A stretch of 64,000 nucleotides of DNA from Arthrobacter pascens (GCF_030816475.1 NZ_JAUSXF010000001.1:3100001-3164000); one strand, 5' to 3'; positions 19,183-27,653 are shown, counted from the first letter of the stretch. Translations and numbers: made by a program. Notes: generated by a model not told the origin, from the letters alone.

Positions 19183-19324
19183 GGAAAACTCCTGGCTAGG
19201 GGTACGGGCACTGCTAAGGTCAGGTTACCGGCTGGCGCACCGCACAGCCCGTTGATGACTGGGCGTGCAACTGCGCAGGAAGACGCTGCCCCAAGGGGTT
19301 GGCGGCTCATTTCCGGCAAAACAT

Positions 19325-19412
19325 GACCCTCGGCCCAGGCGTACGATCCGTGGTCTTCGTGATTGCCGCTCCCTGGTGGTAAGCCACCCAACGCCAGTTG
19401 CGACCCGACAAG
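19325..19412 (-). ncRNA. ZTP riboswitch (pfl motif) in the glyA-folD leader
   Basis: On the minus strand the leader contains GGGTCGCAACTGGCG (19406-19392), then a short hairpin with GGTGG and ACCACC followed by AGGGAGCG, and, about 50 bases on, CGCCTGGGC (19341-19333). These are the conserved blocks of the pfl/ZTP riboswitch, including the TGGCG and CGCC strands that form its pseudoknot. The class senses the purine intermediate ZTP/ZMP and is known to control one-carbon folate genes such as glyA and folD. The glyA start is about 140 bases further down, leaving room for an expression platform that was not resolved by eye. Confidence 0.9.
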
Positions 19413-19466
19413 ACTACCAAAGCCGGCCACGAAACACGGCCGCCCGGCGCGGGTACGCTGGTAGGC

Positions 19467-20327
19467 GTGAGTGAAGAGAAGCTGAAGCAAGCGTACGTAG
19501 TGACCCTGTCCTGCCCGGACCGCCCCGGAATTGTCCACGCCGTGGCAGGAGCCCTGCTGGCGGCGGGATGCAACATCACTGACTCGCAGCAGTACGGCAG
19601 CCCTTCGACGGGAAACTTCTTCATGCGCGTGGAAGTCACGACGTCGGCCTCCCGCGGGGAGCTCCACGCCGCCCTTGAACCTGTGCTCCGGTCCTTCGGA
19701 ATGCAGTGGAGCCTCAACGCCGTCGGCCAGAAGGTCCGCACCCTGCTGATGGCGAGCACGTCCGCACACTGCCTCAATGACATTCTCTTCCAGCAGCGCT
19801 CGGGCACATTGCCCATCGAAATCCCGGCCATTGTCTCCAACCACCAGGACCTGGCCGGGCTGGCGGGGTTCTACGGGATTCCGTTCCACCACATCCCCGT
19901 CACGCCGGACACCAAAACCCAGGCGGAAGACAAGCTGCGCGCTCTCATGGCGGAGCACGATATCGAGCTGACGGTCCTGGCCCGCTACATGCAGATCATT
20001 TCCGATGACCTCTGCGCGGAACTCACCGGCAAGGCCATCAACATCCACCACTCGTTCCTGCCGTCCTTCAAGGGCGCCAAGCCCTATCACCAGGCCCACG
20101 CCCGCGGCGTGAAACTGATCGGTGCCACCGCCCATTACGTCACGGCGGCGCTCGACGAGGGCCCCATCATCGAGCAGGAAGTGATCCGGGTGGACCACGC
20201 GCGGACCCCGGAACAGTTTGTACAGATGGGCCGCGACGTGGAAGGCCGCACCCTGGCCCAGGCCGTCCAATGGCACGCCGAGCACCGGGTGCTGCTGGAC
20301 GGCAACCGCACCGTGGTCTTCAACTGA
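19467..20327 (+). CDS. purU: Formyltetrahydrofolate deformylase
   Basis: PurU (286 aa) hydrolyses 10-formyl-THF to THF and formate. It has an N-terminal ACT domain (about residues 8-85, starting YVVTLSCPDRPGIVHAVAG) and a C-terminal formyltransferase-fold domain. The catalytic Asn-His region is INIHHSFLPSFKGAKPY, and the Asp is in ALDEGPIIEQ. The GTG at 19467 gives the usual family length; it has no strong Shine-Dalgarno, and TACGCT 10 bases upstream could be a -10 of a nearly leaderless transcript. It diverges from glyA, with the riboswitch between them. Confidence 0.95.
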   Translation: MSEEKLKQAYVVTLSCPDRPGIVHAVAGALLAAGCNITDSQQYGSPSTGNFFMRVEVTTSASRGELHAALEPVLRSFGMQWSLNAVGQKVRTLLMASTSAHCLNDILFQQRSGTLPIEIPAIVSNHQDLAGLAGFYGIPFHHIPVTPDTKTQAEDKLRALMAEHDIELTVLARYMQIISDDLCAELTGKAINIHHSFLPSFKGAKPYHQAHARGVKLIGATAHYVTAALDEGPIIEQEVIRVDHARTPEQFVQMGRDVEGRTLAQAVQWHAEHRVLLDGNRTVVFN

Positions 20328-20333
20328 GAGACC

Positions 20334-21017
20334 ATGGAAACTGCAGCGGGGGACGGCGTGGAGGAACATAGCGAACAGCGCCTGGCGGACTTCTACAACC
20401 GCCGCGCGGCTTCCGGCACTGAACATCCGTTGTCTCCCCGGCGGGTGGAACAGCGGGAGCGTTTCATTACCCTGCTCAAGTCCGAGGGCCGCCACAGCGT
20501 CCTGGAGATCGGTTCGGGCACGGGCCAGGATGGACTGAAGTTCGTCCAGGCCGGCATCCGCTACACAGGCGTCGACCTGTCCGAAGGGCACGTCCGGCTC
20601 GCCAGGACCAAGGGACTGGACGTCTCGGTTGCCAGCGCTCGGAGGCTCCCCTTCCCGGACGCTTCGTTCCCCGCGATATGGTCCATGAGCACGCTGCTGC
20701 ACATTCCGGCCAGCGACATCGACACCGTCCTGCGGGAACTGGTGCGGGTGGCGGCACCGGGGGCGCCCATCGCCGTCGGCCTCTGGTCCGGTGAGGACGA
20801 GGAGGTACTCAACCCCGAGGACGACGTCGACCCTCCACGTTTCTTCAGTCGGCGCAGCGATGAGACGGTCCGGCGGGTTTTTGGCCGGCATGGTGCGATA
20901 GAGGACTTTGTCACCTGGCCCGAAGGCCAGGGGCCGGAATCGGGGCCGGGGGCCGGGAACTGGACGCAGCATTACCAGCTCCTCATCCTCCGCACCCCCG
21001 CTTCCCCAGATATGTAG
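20334..21017 (+). CDS. Class I SAM-dependent methyltransferase
   Basis: A 227-aa methyltransferase of the Rossmann class I fold: SAM motif VLEIGSGTGQDGLKF, acidic residue in YTGVDLSEGHV, and post-motif ARRLPFPDASFPAIWSMSTL. The substrate is unknown. It starts 6 bases behind the purU stop and may be co-transcribed. Its last codons and TAG stop (21015-21017) lie inside a half copy of the palindromic repeat. Confidence 0.85.
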   Translation: METAAGDGVEEHSEQRLADFYNRRAASGTEHPLSPRRVEQRERFITLLKSEGRHSVLEIGSGTGQDGLKFVQAGIRYTGVDLSEGHVRLARTKGLDVSVASARRLPFPDASFPAIWSMSTLLHIPASDIDTVLRELVRVAAPGAPIAVGLWSGEDEEVLNPEDDVDPPRFFSRRSDETVRRVFGRHGAIEDFVTWPEGQGPESGPGAGNWTQHYQLLILRTPASPDM

Positions 21018-21028
21018 CAGCAGGTGTC
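21004..21028 (+). repeat. Half copy of the palindromic repeat
   Basis: CCCCAGATATGTAGCAGCAG and the following GTGTC match the left arm of the repeat at 48984 with few changes. The second arm is missing. The methyltransferase stop codon TAG lies inside it. Confidence 0.6.
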
Positions 21029-21041
21029 CTAGGCTTGGCCC

Positions 21042-21563
21042 ATGGCACCTCTCCACACTTTTGCCGGCGACACCCCGGCCGTCCACGAAACCGCCTTCGT
21101 AGCCCCCACCGCGTCGATCATCGGCAAGGCCAGCCTCGCCAGGGATTCCAGCGCGTTCTATGGGGTCTCAGTGCGGGCCGACACCGCGGCCATCACGGTG
21201 GGCGCCGGGAGCAACCTGCAGGACAACGTGGTGCTGCACGCGGACCCCGGCTTCCCCTGCAGCGTGGGCGCAGGTGTCAGCGTGGGCCACGCCGCCGTCG
21301 TCCATGGCTGCACCGTCGAGGACGACTGCCTGATCGGCATGGGTGCCACCGTCCTTAACGGCGCGGTCATCGGCGAGGGCTCGCTGGTTGCGGCCGGCGC
21401 CGTGGTCCTGGAAGGAACCGTCGTCCCGCCCCGCTCACTGGTGGCCGGTGTCCCTGCCAAGGTGCGCCGGGAACTCACCGACGACGAGTTTGAGGGCGTG
21501 AAACAGAACGCCGCCCGCTACGTCGAGCTGGCCCGCGCGCACCGGGAACTGCACGCGGGCTAG
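21042..21563 (+). CDS. Gamma-carbonic anhydrase family (left-handed beta-helix) protein
   Basis: A 173-aa hexapeptide-repeat protein. Three histidines in the spacing of gamma-carbonic anhydrases are seen (VVLHAD and VGHAAVVHG), so it probably binds Zn or another metal at trimer interfaces. The C-terminus has the usual helical segment RYVELARAHREL. Members include active carbonic anhydrases and acetyltransferase-like proteins, so the activity is not certain. It is transcribed away from the convergent davB-like gene. Confidence 0.88.
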   Translation: MAPLHTFAGDTPAVHETAFVAPTASIIGKASLARDSSAFYGVSVRADTAAITVGAGSNLQDNVVLHADPGFPCSVGAGVSVGHAAVVHGCTVEDDCLIGMGATVLNGAVIGEGSLVAAGAVVLEGTVVPPRSLVAGVPAKVRRELTDDEFEGVKQNAARYVELARAHRELHAG

Positions 21564-21582
21564 CCGCCAACCAGGGCCATAC

Positions 21583-23319
21583 TCAGTCCAGGCTGATCGG
21601 GCCCAGCGCGTCCAGTAGCTCGCCGGGCCCGGGGTTGCCGGCTGCCGATGAACCGCCCAGGTGATTGACCACGCCCCAGACGGCGTTCAGGCCGGTGGTG
21701 ACGGCGCCTTCGGCCCAGCCGGCGGTGAAGGACACATCATCCCCGGCCAGGAAGATCCCGCGTTGGCGTTCCGGCAGCCCGTCCTGCTTGAAATGGGTGA
21801 ACAGACGCTGCTGATAGCGGTAGTGCCCGGGCAGGTTGGCCTTGAACGCCCCCATGAAGTTGGGGTCCGCTTCCCAGGAGACCGTGATGGGCTGGCCCAC
21901 GATGTGGCTGGCGATGTCCACCCGCGGGTAGATCTGCTCGAGGGAATGCAGCATCAGTTCGACGCGCTCGTCCGCGTCCAGCGCCAGCCACTTCAGGGCG
22001 TCATCGTTCCAGGTATAGGACAGCAGGATCACGGCAGGCTTGTCCGGCCCGTCATCCAGGAGGTACGTGGCCCTGTTGAGGCGGTCCGTCAGGGTCATGG
22101 ACAGCACCTCGCGTCCGGTTTCGGGATCGGTGTCCTTCCAGAACGGCCGGTCCACCATCACGAAGGTCTTGGAGGACTGCATGTAGTGCGAGCGCTCGAT
22201 GGCGGTCCACAGCTCAGCCGCAAACAGGGCCTCCTCAGTATGGATGCGGGTGGACAGCAGCCAGGACTGGCACGTGGTCACCACTGCCGGGTAGGTGGCT
22301 TCCCGGCCCCAGCGCTCACGGATGCGCAGGTCGCCGCCGGCATCGCGGCTGATCCTGCCCACGGCGCCGCGTGGCGAGCCCGAGTGCAGCGAGGCCAGTG
22401 ATGTCCCTTCCGGCCAGTGCGCCATGCCCGACGGCGTATGCTGCCACAGCGCCTCGGGGAGCCGTTGTGCCCCTCCGGTGATGAGCCGGTGCTGATCGTC
22501 GGCATCCGTATAGACAACGCGGAGGATTTCAAGGATGGAATTGGGAAAGTCCGTGTCCCAGCCGCCGGTGCCGAAGCCGACCTGGCCGAACGCCTCACGG
22601 TGCGCGAATCCCGCCTGTTTAAAGGACTCGCTGGCCGCAATGAAGCCGTAGAAGGTCTGCTCGTCCATGAGCGGCAGGAGCTCGTTCCAGATTTCCTTGA
22701 TCCTGCCTGTGTCCCGCGATCGGATGGCATCCTGCATCTCGCTGAACTTGGCCCCGTCATTCACGGCGGCCTTCCAGGCATCCGCGACCTCGCGGAAGAA
22801 CGGCGGCAGGTCCCGGGCACTTTCGGCGTAATGCTTCTGCCCCGCAAGTTCGATCACGGTGCTTGACGTGACGGGCGCCAGCGGGTTGGGGAAGTCCTGG
22901 GTCTCCAGGTTCAGCAGGTCCACATAGTGGAAGAATGCCTTGCCGGACACGGGGAACCGCATCCCGCCAAGGTCCGCGACCACTCCAGGGGCTGAGGGGA
23001 AGCTTGCCGTCCGCAGGCGGCCGCCGATCTGATCCGCCTCATAGACGACCGGGCGGAGGCCCAGCTTCATGAGCTCGTACGCCGTCACCAGCCCGGAAAG
23101 TCCTGCCCCGACCACGGCTACCTCGGTGCCATAGAGCTCGGGCGGCACTGCACCCAGCCCCGCCGGGTGGGCGAGGTAGTGGTCATAGCTGAACGGGAAG
23201 TCCGGGTTCAGCATGGTGATCGGGCCGGCCTGCCCGTCAAGAGGTGCCGGGGCTTCCAGTACTGCTGCTGAGGTGCTGGACGGATCGGAGGCCGGCAGTT
23301 CTGTGGCGATGGTCATCAA
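21583..23319 (-). CDS. davB: L-lysine 2-monooxygenase-like flavin amine oxidase
   Basis: A 578-aa FAD enzyme of the flavin monoamine oxidase family. The Rossmann motif is VAVVGAGLSGLVTAYE (residues 67-82), then GGRLRT and GGMRFPVSG; the FAD-binding C-terminal motif is IFLAGDDVSFTAGWAEGAV. Length and long stretches such as NPDFPFSYDHYLAHPAGLG agree with Pseudomonas lysine 2-monooxygenase DavB, which turns L-lysine into 5-aminovaleramide. A cationic amino acid permease overlaps its start (ATGA) and a DavA-like amidase lies nearby, supporting this. A different amino acid substrate (for example Trp or Phe) remains possible. Confidence 0.85.
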   Translation of the reverse strand: MMTIATELPASDPSSTSAAVLEAPAPLDGQAGPITMLNPDFPFSYDHYLAHPAGLGAVPPELYGTEVAVVGAGLSGLVTAYELMKLGLRPVVYEADQIGGRLRTASFPSAPGVVADLGGMRFPVSGKAFFHYVDLLNLETQDFPNPLAPVTSSTVIELAGQKHYAESARDLPPFFREVADAWKAAVNDGAKFSEMQDAIRSRDTGRIKEIWNELLPLMDEQTFYGFIAASESFKQAGFAHREAFGQVGFGTGGWDTDFPNSILEILRVVYTDADDQHRLITGGAQRLPEALWQHTPSGMAHWPEGTSLASLHSGSPRGAVGRISRDAGGDLRIRERWGREATYPAVVTTCQSWLLSTRIHTEEALFAAELWTAIERSHYMQSSKTFVMVDRPFWKDTDPETGREVLSMTLTDRLNRATYLLDDGPDKPAVILLSYTWNDDALKWLALDADERVELMLHSLEQIYPRVDIASHIVGQPITVSWEADPNFMGAFKANLPGHYRYQQRLFTHFKQDGLPERQRGIFLAGDDVSFTAGWAEGAVTTGLNAVWGVVNHLGGSSAAGNPGPGELLDALGPISLD

Positions 23320-24851
23320 TTCTCTGCCTTCGTCGGTTCGGGGATGGACAGTGCTGAAGGTTCGCGCCCGCTCAGTTCACGGTATTCCTCGTTGCTCAGG
23401 GCCGCCACCCGGGAGTTGCGGCGTCCGTAGCCGAAGTAGGCCGCTAACCCCACGAGCATCCAGACGCCGAAGGTCACCCAGGTGTCCACGCCGAGGTTGA
23501 CCATCAGGTACCCGCACATCAGCGCTCCAAGGATGGGTGTGAGAGGGAACAAGGGCACCCGGAAGGTCCGCTTGAGCTCGGGCCGGGTGCGGCGGAGGTA
23601 GATGACGGCGACGTTCACCAGCGCGAAGGCGAAGAGGGTTCCGATGCTGGTAGCGTCTGCCAGGGCGCCGAGCGGAACCAGGCCAGCGGTGAGTGCCACC
23701 AGCGTGCCCACGATCAGGGTGCCTGCCACCGGGGTTCCGGTACGGCGGGACACCCGGCTGAAGATCCGGGGGATCAATCCGTCCCGGGACATGGAGAGCA
23801 GAATGCGGGTTTGCCCGTACAGGACGGTAAGGACGATGCTGGCGATGGCAAGGACGGCTCCCACGGCGAAAACCAGGGCGATCCAGGGCTGTCCGGTGGT
23901 TTCCTCGAGGATCTTGACCAGGGCCGCTTCATTGCCGTCGAACCATCCCCAGGGCCGGGCTCCGACAGCGGCGACGGCAACCAGGACGTAGATGGTGGTG
24001 ACGATCAGCATGGACAGCATGATGGCCCGCGGGAGGTCGCGTTTGGGGTTGCGCGCTTCCTCGCCGGCAGTGGAGGCGGCATCAAAGCCGATGTAGGAGA
24101 AGAAGACGCTTGAGGCTGCGGCCGAGACACCGGCGGCGCCCATGGGGAGCAGAGGCTCGAAGTTGCCGGTGTCGAAGGCCGTGAATGCCACAGCGCAGAA
24201 GAAGACCAGGATGCCTATTTTGATGACGACGATCGCCGTGTTAATCCAGGCGCTTTCCTTGGCTCCGCGCACCAGCAGGATCATCGCCAGCACCACGATG
24301 ACCATGGCCGGGATGTTCATCACGCCGCCGTCACCGGGCGGTTGAGAGACCGTATCCGGAAGCACCTGCCCAAAAACGGAGAGCGCCTCGTTGACGTACT
24401 GGCCGGCGCCCACAGCCACTGCCGCTACCGAGACCGCGTATTCAAGCACGAGGCACCAGCCGCAGATCCAGGCCATGCCCTCCCCCAAGGTCGCGTAGCT
24501 GTACGAGTAGCTGGAGCCCGCGACCGGAACGAGGCCGGCCATTTCGGCGTAGGACACCGCGGACAGCAGGGCGGCAACACCGGCGATCGCGAACGAGATC
24601 CAGATCGCCGGACCGGCCAGCGGCACGGATTCGCCCAGGATCACCAGGATTCCGGTGCCCAGGGTGGCGCCGACGCTGATCATTGTCAGCTGCAGGACAC
24701 CGAAGCTGCGGACCAGTCTGGTGCCGCCATGGCCTTCCTCCGCCTCGGTGACCATCTGGCCGATCGGCTTGCGGCGGAGCAGTTGCGCGGCCAGTCCGGG
24801 ACGGCCGGCGGCTGCCGCGGGCCGCTGTCCGGTAAGGGTTGGCACAGTCAT
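23316..24851 (-). CDS. Cationic amino acid permease (APC family, CAT-like)
   Basis: A membrane permease of about 511 aa with some 12-14 helices. It has the APC family glycine-rich first helix VGATLGTGILVILGE and PVAGSSYSYSYATLGEGMAW; the FFSYIGFDAASTAGEEARNP stretch is typical of CAT transporters for lysine, arginine and ornithine. The ATG at 24851 is preferred over a GTG at 24914, which lies inside the operator region. Its stop overlaps the davB start by 4 bases, so uptake and oxidation are co-expressed. It is divergent from the PucR regulator. Confidence 0.9.
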   Translation of the reverse strand: MTVPTLTGQRPAAAAGRPGLAAQLLRRKPIGQMVTEAEEGHGGTRLVRSFGVLQLTMISVGATLGTGILVILGESVPLAGPAIWISFAIAGVAALLSAVSYAEMAGLVPVAGSSYSYSYATLGEGMAWICGWCLVLEYAVSVAAVAVGAGQYVNEALSVFGQVLPDTVSQPPGDGGVMNIPAMVIVVLAMILLVRGAKESAWINTAIVVIKIGILVFFCAVAFTAFDTGNFEPLLPMGAAGVSAAASSVFFSYIGFDAASTAGEEARNPKRDLPRAIMLSMLIVTTIYVLVAVAAVGARPWGWFDGNEAALVKILEETTGQPWIALVFAVGAVLAIASIVLTVLYGQTRILLSMSRDGLIPRIFSRVSRRTGTPVAGTLIVGTLVALTAGLVPLGALADATSIGTLFAFALVNVAVIYLRRTRPELKRTFRVPLFPLTPILGALMCGYLMVNLGVDTWVTFGVWMLVGLAAYFGYGRRNSRVAALSNEEYRELSGREPSALSIPEPTKAEN

Positions 24852-24912
24852 CGTTGACGTCCGTTCAGAAGTAGTTGTCGGTTTCCCGAGGTTCAGCTTA
24901 GGCGTGTGAGCC

Positions 24913-24969
24913 ACCTCTCATGGTGTGCAAAGTGCCCTATAGTGGTCTGGCATGAGAGGTTTTGCACAC
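24913..24969. promoter_or_regulatory. Interleaved inverted repeats between lysine operon and PucR gene
   Basis: Two perfect inverted repeats overlap in the order A-B-A'-B'. A is ACCTCTCATG (24913-24922) with A' CATGAGAGGT (24951-24960). B is GTGTGCAAA (24923-24931) with B' TTTGCACAC (24961-24969). CTATAG in the middle can serve as a -10 on both strands (TATAGT at 24938-24943 for the plus strand). The symmetric position between divergent genes suggests that the PucR protein binds here and controls both directions. Confidence 0.65.
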
Positions 24970-25080
24970 ATGAATAGCGCTTCTTCCAGCGTGTTTCCGG
25001 GGCAGTTGAGCGCGGGAATGGCCGCAGCCTTCGGCGCCGGCACCGCCTGCCCCGGAGGGCAGCCCCGGAGGCGAACGTAA
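24952..25080 (+). CDS. Possible 42-aa leader ORF before the PucR gene
   Basis: An ATG inside the A' repeat opens a 42-codon frame whose TAA overlaps the PucR start by one base (TAATG). It would be translated from a short or absent leader if transcription starts near 24948. The peptide is Ala/Gly/Ser-rich with no known motif. The PucR gene has its own GGAGG, so coupling is not needed, and the ORF may be fortuitous. Confidence 0.25.
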   Translation: MRGFAHMNSASSSVFPGQLSAGMAAAFGAGTACPGGQPRRRT

Positions 25081-26702
25081 TGCCTCCCGGGGCCGGAACA
25101 GAGGGGCTGAGTGCTGTCACCCTGCGGCAGTTCCTGGACCAGTTGCCGCCGGAGCTGCAGGTTCTGCACGACGGCGGCAACGGTGCCGGGACGCTGCGAT
25201 GGGTGGAGCCCAGTGAGCTGGAGGACCCGACGCCGTATCTGCTCGACGGCGAGTTCCTCCTCACAGCCGGGCTGCCGTTTGTGGGCGACGAGGGCACTGC
25301 GGCTGACAAGGTTGACGCGTATGTGGCCCGCCTGGTGAATGCCAGGGTCGCGGCTCTTGGCTTCGGCCTTGAACCCTATTTCCGGTCCGTGCCGGACGCG
25401 CTGCGGGAAGCATGCGCCCGCCATAACCTGACGCTTGTGCAGGTCCCGGACACTGTTCCGTTTGCGGCCCTGGGTCTCAAGTTCTCCCAGCTGCTGGAAT
25501 CGGATAAGGCCAAACTGCTCAGGCACCTGGCGGACACCAACCGTGAACTCATGCGCGCGGTTCTCTCAGCCCGGCCGGAGCACGAACTCCTGGCCGCACT
25601 GGTGCAGCGGGTTCCTGTGTGGGCCACTCTGGCAGGCGCGGACGGGCGGGTGCGTGCCCGCGCCGGAGCGGGCCCGGAATCGGCGGCGCTTCAGCCCCTG
25701 CTCGCGCGGCTCCTGGCCGGGAGCGGCCCGCGCGTGGAGACTGAATCGCTGGACCTGCCCGGCTCCAGGCTTGTCGTGGGACATCCGCTCCGCAGTACGA
25801 GGGATGCAAACCTAGGGGCCCTTGTCTTGGGCAGTGACAGCGCGCTGACAGCTGCGCAGAACAGTGTGGTGTCATCCGCCGTCGGACTCCTGGAGCTGCT
25901 GGCGCGCCAGCGGACCAGCGGTTCCCTGGCCCCAAGCCAGCTGGCCACTGCCCTGCTGCTGCACCCGGACAGCGTGGGATCGGGAGGAACGCGGCACGTC
26001 AACACCCTTAGGGACCTGCTGGCGCAAAGCACCGCTTCCTCCCGCTCGGCTCCTCTCCGGGTAGTGCAGGGAATCAAGGCAGATGCTCCTGCCTGGCCTG
26101 CCGGCGATAGCCCGGTGCGGGAACTGCTGCAGTGGCGGCGGATGTTTGACACCAAGCTTGTGGAGATCACGGAGTACGGGTTCGCTGCAATTACCCGGTT
26201 AAAGGTCGACGACGGTTTGCTCGCCGACGTGGAAATGCTGGGGTGGAGACTGGTCATCGGGGATGCCACCGAGCTTGGCGGCCTGGCGGCCGCCTATCAA
26301 CGGGTGACTTCCCTCCGGTCCCGGGTCAGGACTACAGGCAAGAGCGCCAGGGTGGACGACATCAGCTGGTCGGTCACCGGGCTCCTGGGCCGGGACGCTG
26401 GAACCATGCTGGCCGCCCGGCTGCTTGACCCTGTCCTTCAGCAGGACGCTGACCGCCGGGATGCGCAACTCGGGGTGCTCCGGACATGGCTCGGCGAGAA
26501 CGGAAGCTGGGACGCAACGGCGAAGGCATTGGGCCTGCACCGGAACAGTGTGCGCCGGCAGATCAATGCCCTGGCGGATGTGCTGCAGATGGACCTCAAT
26601 GAGGCCCAGGTGCGCGCAGAGCTGTGGTTTGCGTTGCAGTTCGCCGCTGACGTTTCTGCGGCACCCGCTCCTTCCCCCGGTCAGGCTTCCCAGGAGCGGT
26701 AA
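25080..26702 (+). CDS. PucR family transcriptional regulator
   Basis: A 540-aa activator of the PucR family. The N-terminal purine-catabolism-regulator-like domain spans about residues 12-130 (VTLRQFLDQLPPELQVL...). A GAF/CdaR-like middle follows, and the C-terminal helix-turn-helix is LRTWLGENGSWDATAKALGL then HRNSVRRQI. Start ATG 25080 has GGAGG at 8 bases. It faces the permease/davB operon across the interleaved repeats and converges, with a 22-base overlap, on the davA-like gene. By position it should sense lysine or a product such as 5-aminovalerate. Confidence 0.88.
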   Translation: MPPGAGTEGLSAVTLRQFLDQLPPELQVLHDGGNGAGTLRWVEPSELEDPTPYLLDGEFLLTAGLPFVGDEGTAADKVDAYVARLVNARVAALGFGLEPYFRSVPDALREACARHNLTLVQVPDTVPFAALGLKFSQLLESDKAKLLRHLADTNRELMRAVLSARPEHELLAALVQRVPVWATLAGADGRVRARAGAGPESAALQPLLARLLAGSGPRVETESLDLPGSRLVVGHPLRSTRDANLGALVLGSDSALTAAQNSVVSSAVGLLELLARQRTSGSLAPSQLATALLLHPDSVGSGGTRHVNTLRDLLAQSTASSRSAPLRVVQGIKADAPAWPAGDSPVRELLQWRRMFDTKLVEITEYGFAAITRLKVDDGLLADVEMLGWRLVIGDATELGGLAAAYQRVTSLRSRVRTTGKSARVDDISWSVTGLLGRDAGTMLAARLLDPVLQQDADRRDAQLGVLRTWLGENGSWDATAKALGLHRNSVRRQINALADVLQMDLNEAQVRAELWFALQFAADVSAAPAPSPGQASQER

Positions 26703-27475
26703 AGATCGGGCCTGCGCTCCGCGAGGTAGGGCACCGCCTCCCGGGCCTGCCGGGCGGCGTCGGCTCCGACTTCTGCAAAGAGGAGCTGCGGACCTGTACC
26801 GGCAGCGGCCAGCAGGGAGCCGTCCGGTCCCGCGATCACGCTTCCGCCCAGGAACTGGCAGCCGTCTTCCAGCCCCGAATGGTTGGCGTAGGCGATCGTG
26901 ACCTGGCTTTCCAGCGCGCGCGCCCGGAGGAGCACCTGGGGAACGGCATCGAAGCCGTGGGCCAGCGCTGTCGGAACCAGGAGCAACTCCGCCCCGCCCA
27001 CCGCCGCTGCCCTGACTGTCTCCGGGAACTCCACGTCATAGCAGATCACCATGGATGTCCGGATTCCGTTGAAATCGACGACGCCGGGACGGCTCACTGC
27101 CGGGCTGAAGGCCGCGCGCTCCTCCGGGCCAAAGAGGTGCACTTTGGCATAGGTCAGAAGCTCGCTCCCCGCGGAATCCAGCAGCGTGGACGTGATCTGC
27201 CAGACGCCACGGGACGTCACCGCTGGAAGGCTGTAAACCAGTCCGATGCCATGGCGGCTGGCGATGTCGGCAAGGCGCTTCCGAATGGCCGGAAGAACGG
27301 CCGGGTCAAGCCCGGCCCGGAGCTGGAGGGGCGCGTAGCCGACGGGAAAGAGTTCGGGTGTCAGCAGCAGGGACGAGCCCGCGGCGGCCGCGGAACGCGC
27401 GGCCGCTTCCACCGCGGCGCAGTTGGCCTCGACCTCAAGGACCGCAGAGTTTGCCTGCATGAGCGCCAGCAGCAC
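26681..27475 (-). CDS. davA: Carbon-nitrogen hydrolase, 5-aminovaleramidase-like
   Basis: A 264-aa nitrilase-superfamily amidase. The catalytic triad is visible as Glu41 (LTPELFP), Lys111 (YAKVHLFG) and Cys145 (VICYDVEFPE). Length and sequence agree with DavA, which hydrolyses the DavB product 5-aminovaleramide to 5-aminovalerate. The GTG at 27475 is preferred (GAGGTG 6 bases upstream); the longer frame to 27625 is Arg-rich noise. It is transcribed toward the PucR gene with overlapping tails, separate from the permease/davB operon. Another amide substrate cannot be excluded. Confidence 0.82.
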   Translation of the reverse strand: MLLALMQANSAVLEVEANCAAVEAAARSAAAAGSSLLLTPELFPVGYAPLQLRAGLDPAVLPAIRKRLADIASRHGIGLVYSLPAVTSRGVWQITSTLLDSAGSELLTYAKVHLFGPEERAAFSPAVSRPGVVDFNGIRTSMVICYDVEFPETVRAAAVGGAELLLVPTALAHGFDAVPQVLLRARALESQVTIAYANHSGLEDGCQFLGGSVIAGPDGSLLAAAGTGPQLLFAEVGADAARQAREAVPYLAERRPDLYRSWEA

Positions 27476-27629
27476 CGTTACCACCTCACATCGTCGGGGC
27501 GGCCGCCCGAAGGAGCGCCGCTTTTCCCAGCCTAGCCACCGCGGCATCCTGCCCGGGGGGCGATTTGCACCGCAAAACGATGGTGCAAGTGCGGTTCGTC
27601 CAGCAACAGGACAAAGCAGCCGCAATTGT

Positions 27630-27653
27630 TTGCGTTAACTTCTTGACGACAAG
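27630..27653 (+). promoter_or_regulatory. Operator/-35 motif upstream of the ROK gene
   Basis: TTGCGTTAA, three bases, then CTTGACGACAAG. The same arrangement with the same spacing occurs upstream of the sugar ABC genes at 28891. TTGACG can serve as a -35, and CAATCT 17 bases on as a weak -10, which would place the transcript start at or next to the ROK ATG. Confidence 0.65.

Noticed and set aside
19179..21086. 635-codon open frame on the minus strand across purU and the methyltransferase gene
   Set aside because: It is antisense to well-supported genes; long antisense frames are expected in high-GC DNA, and the translation has no recognisable domain.
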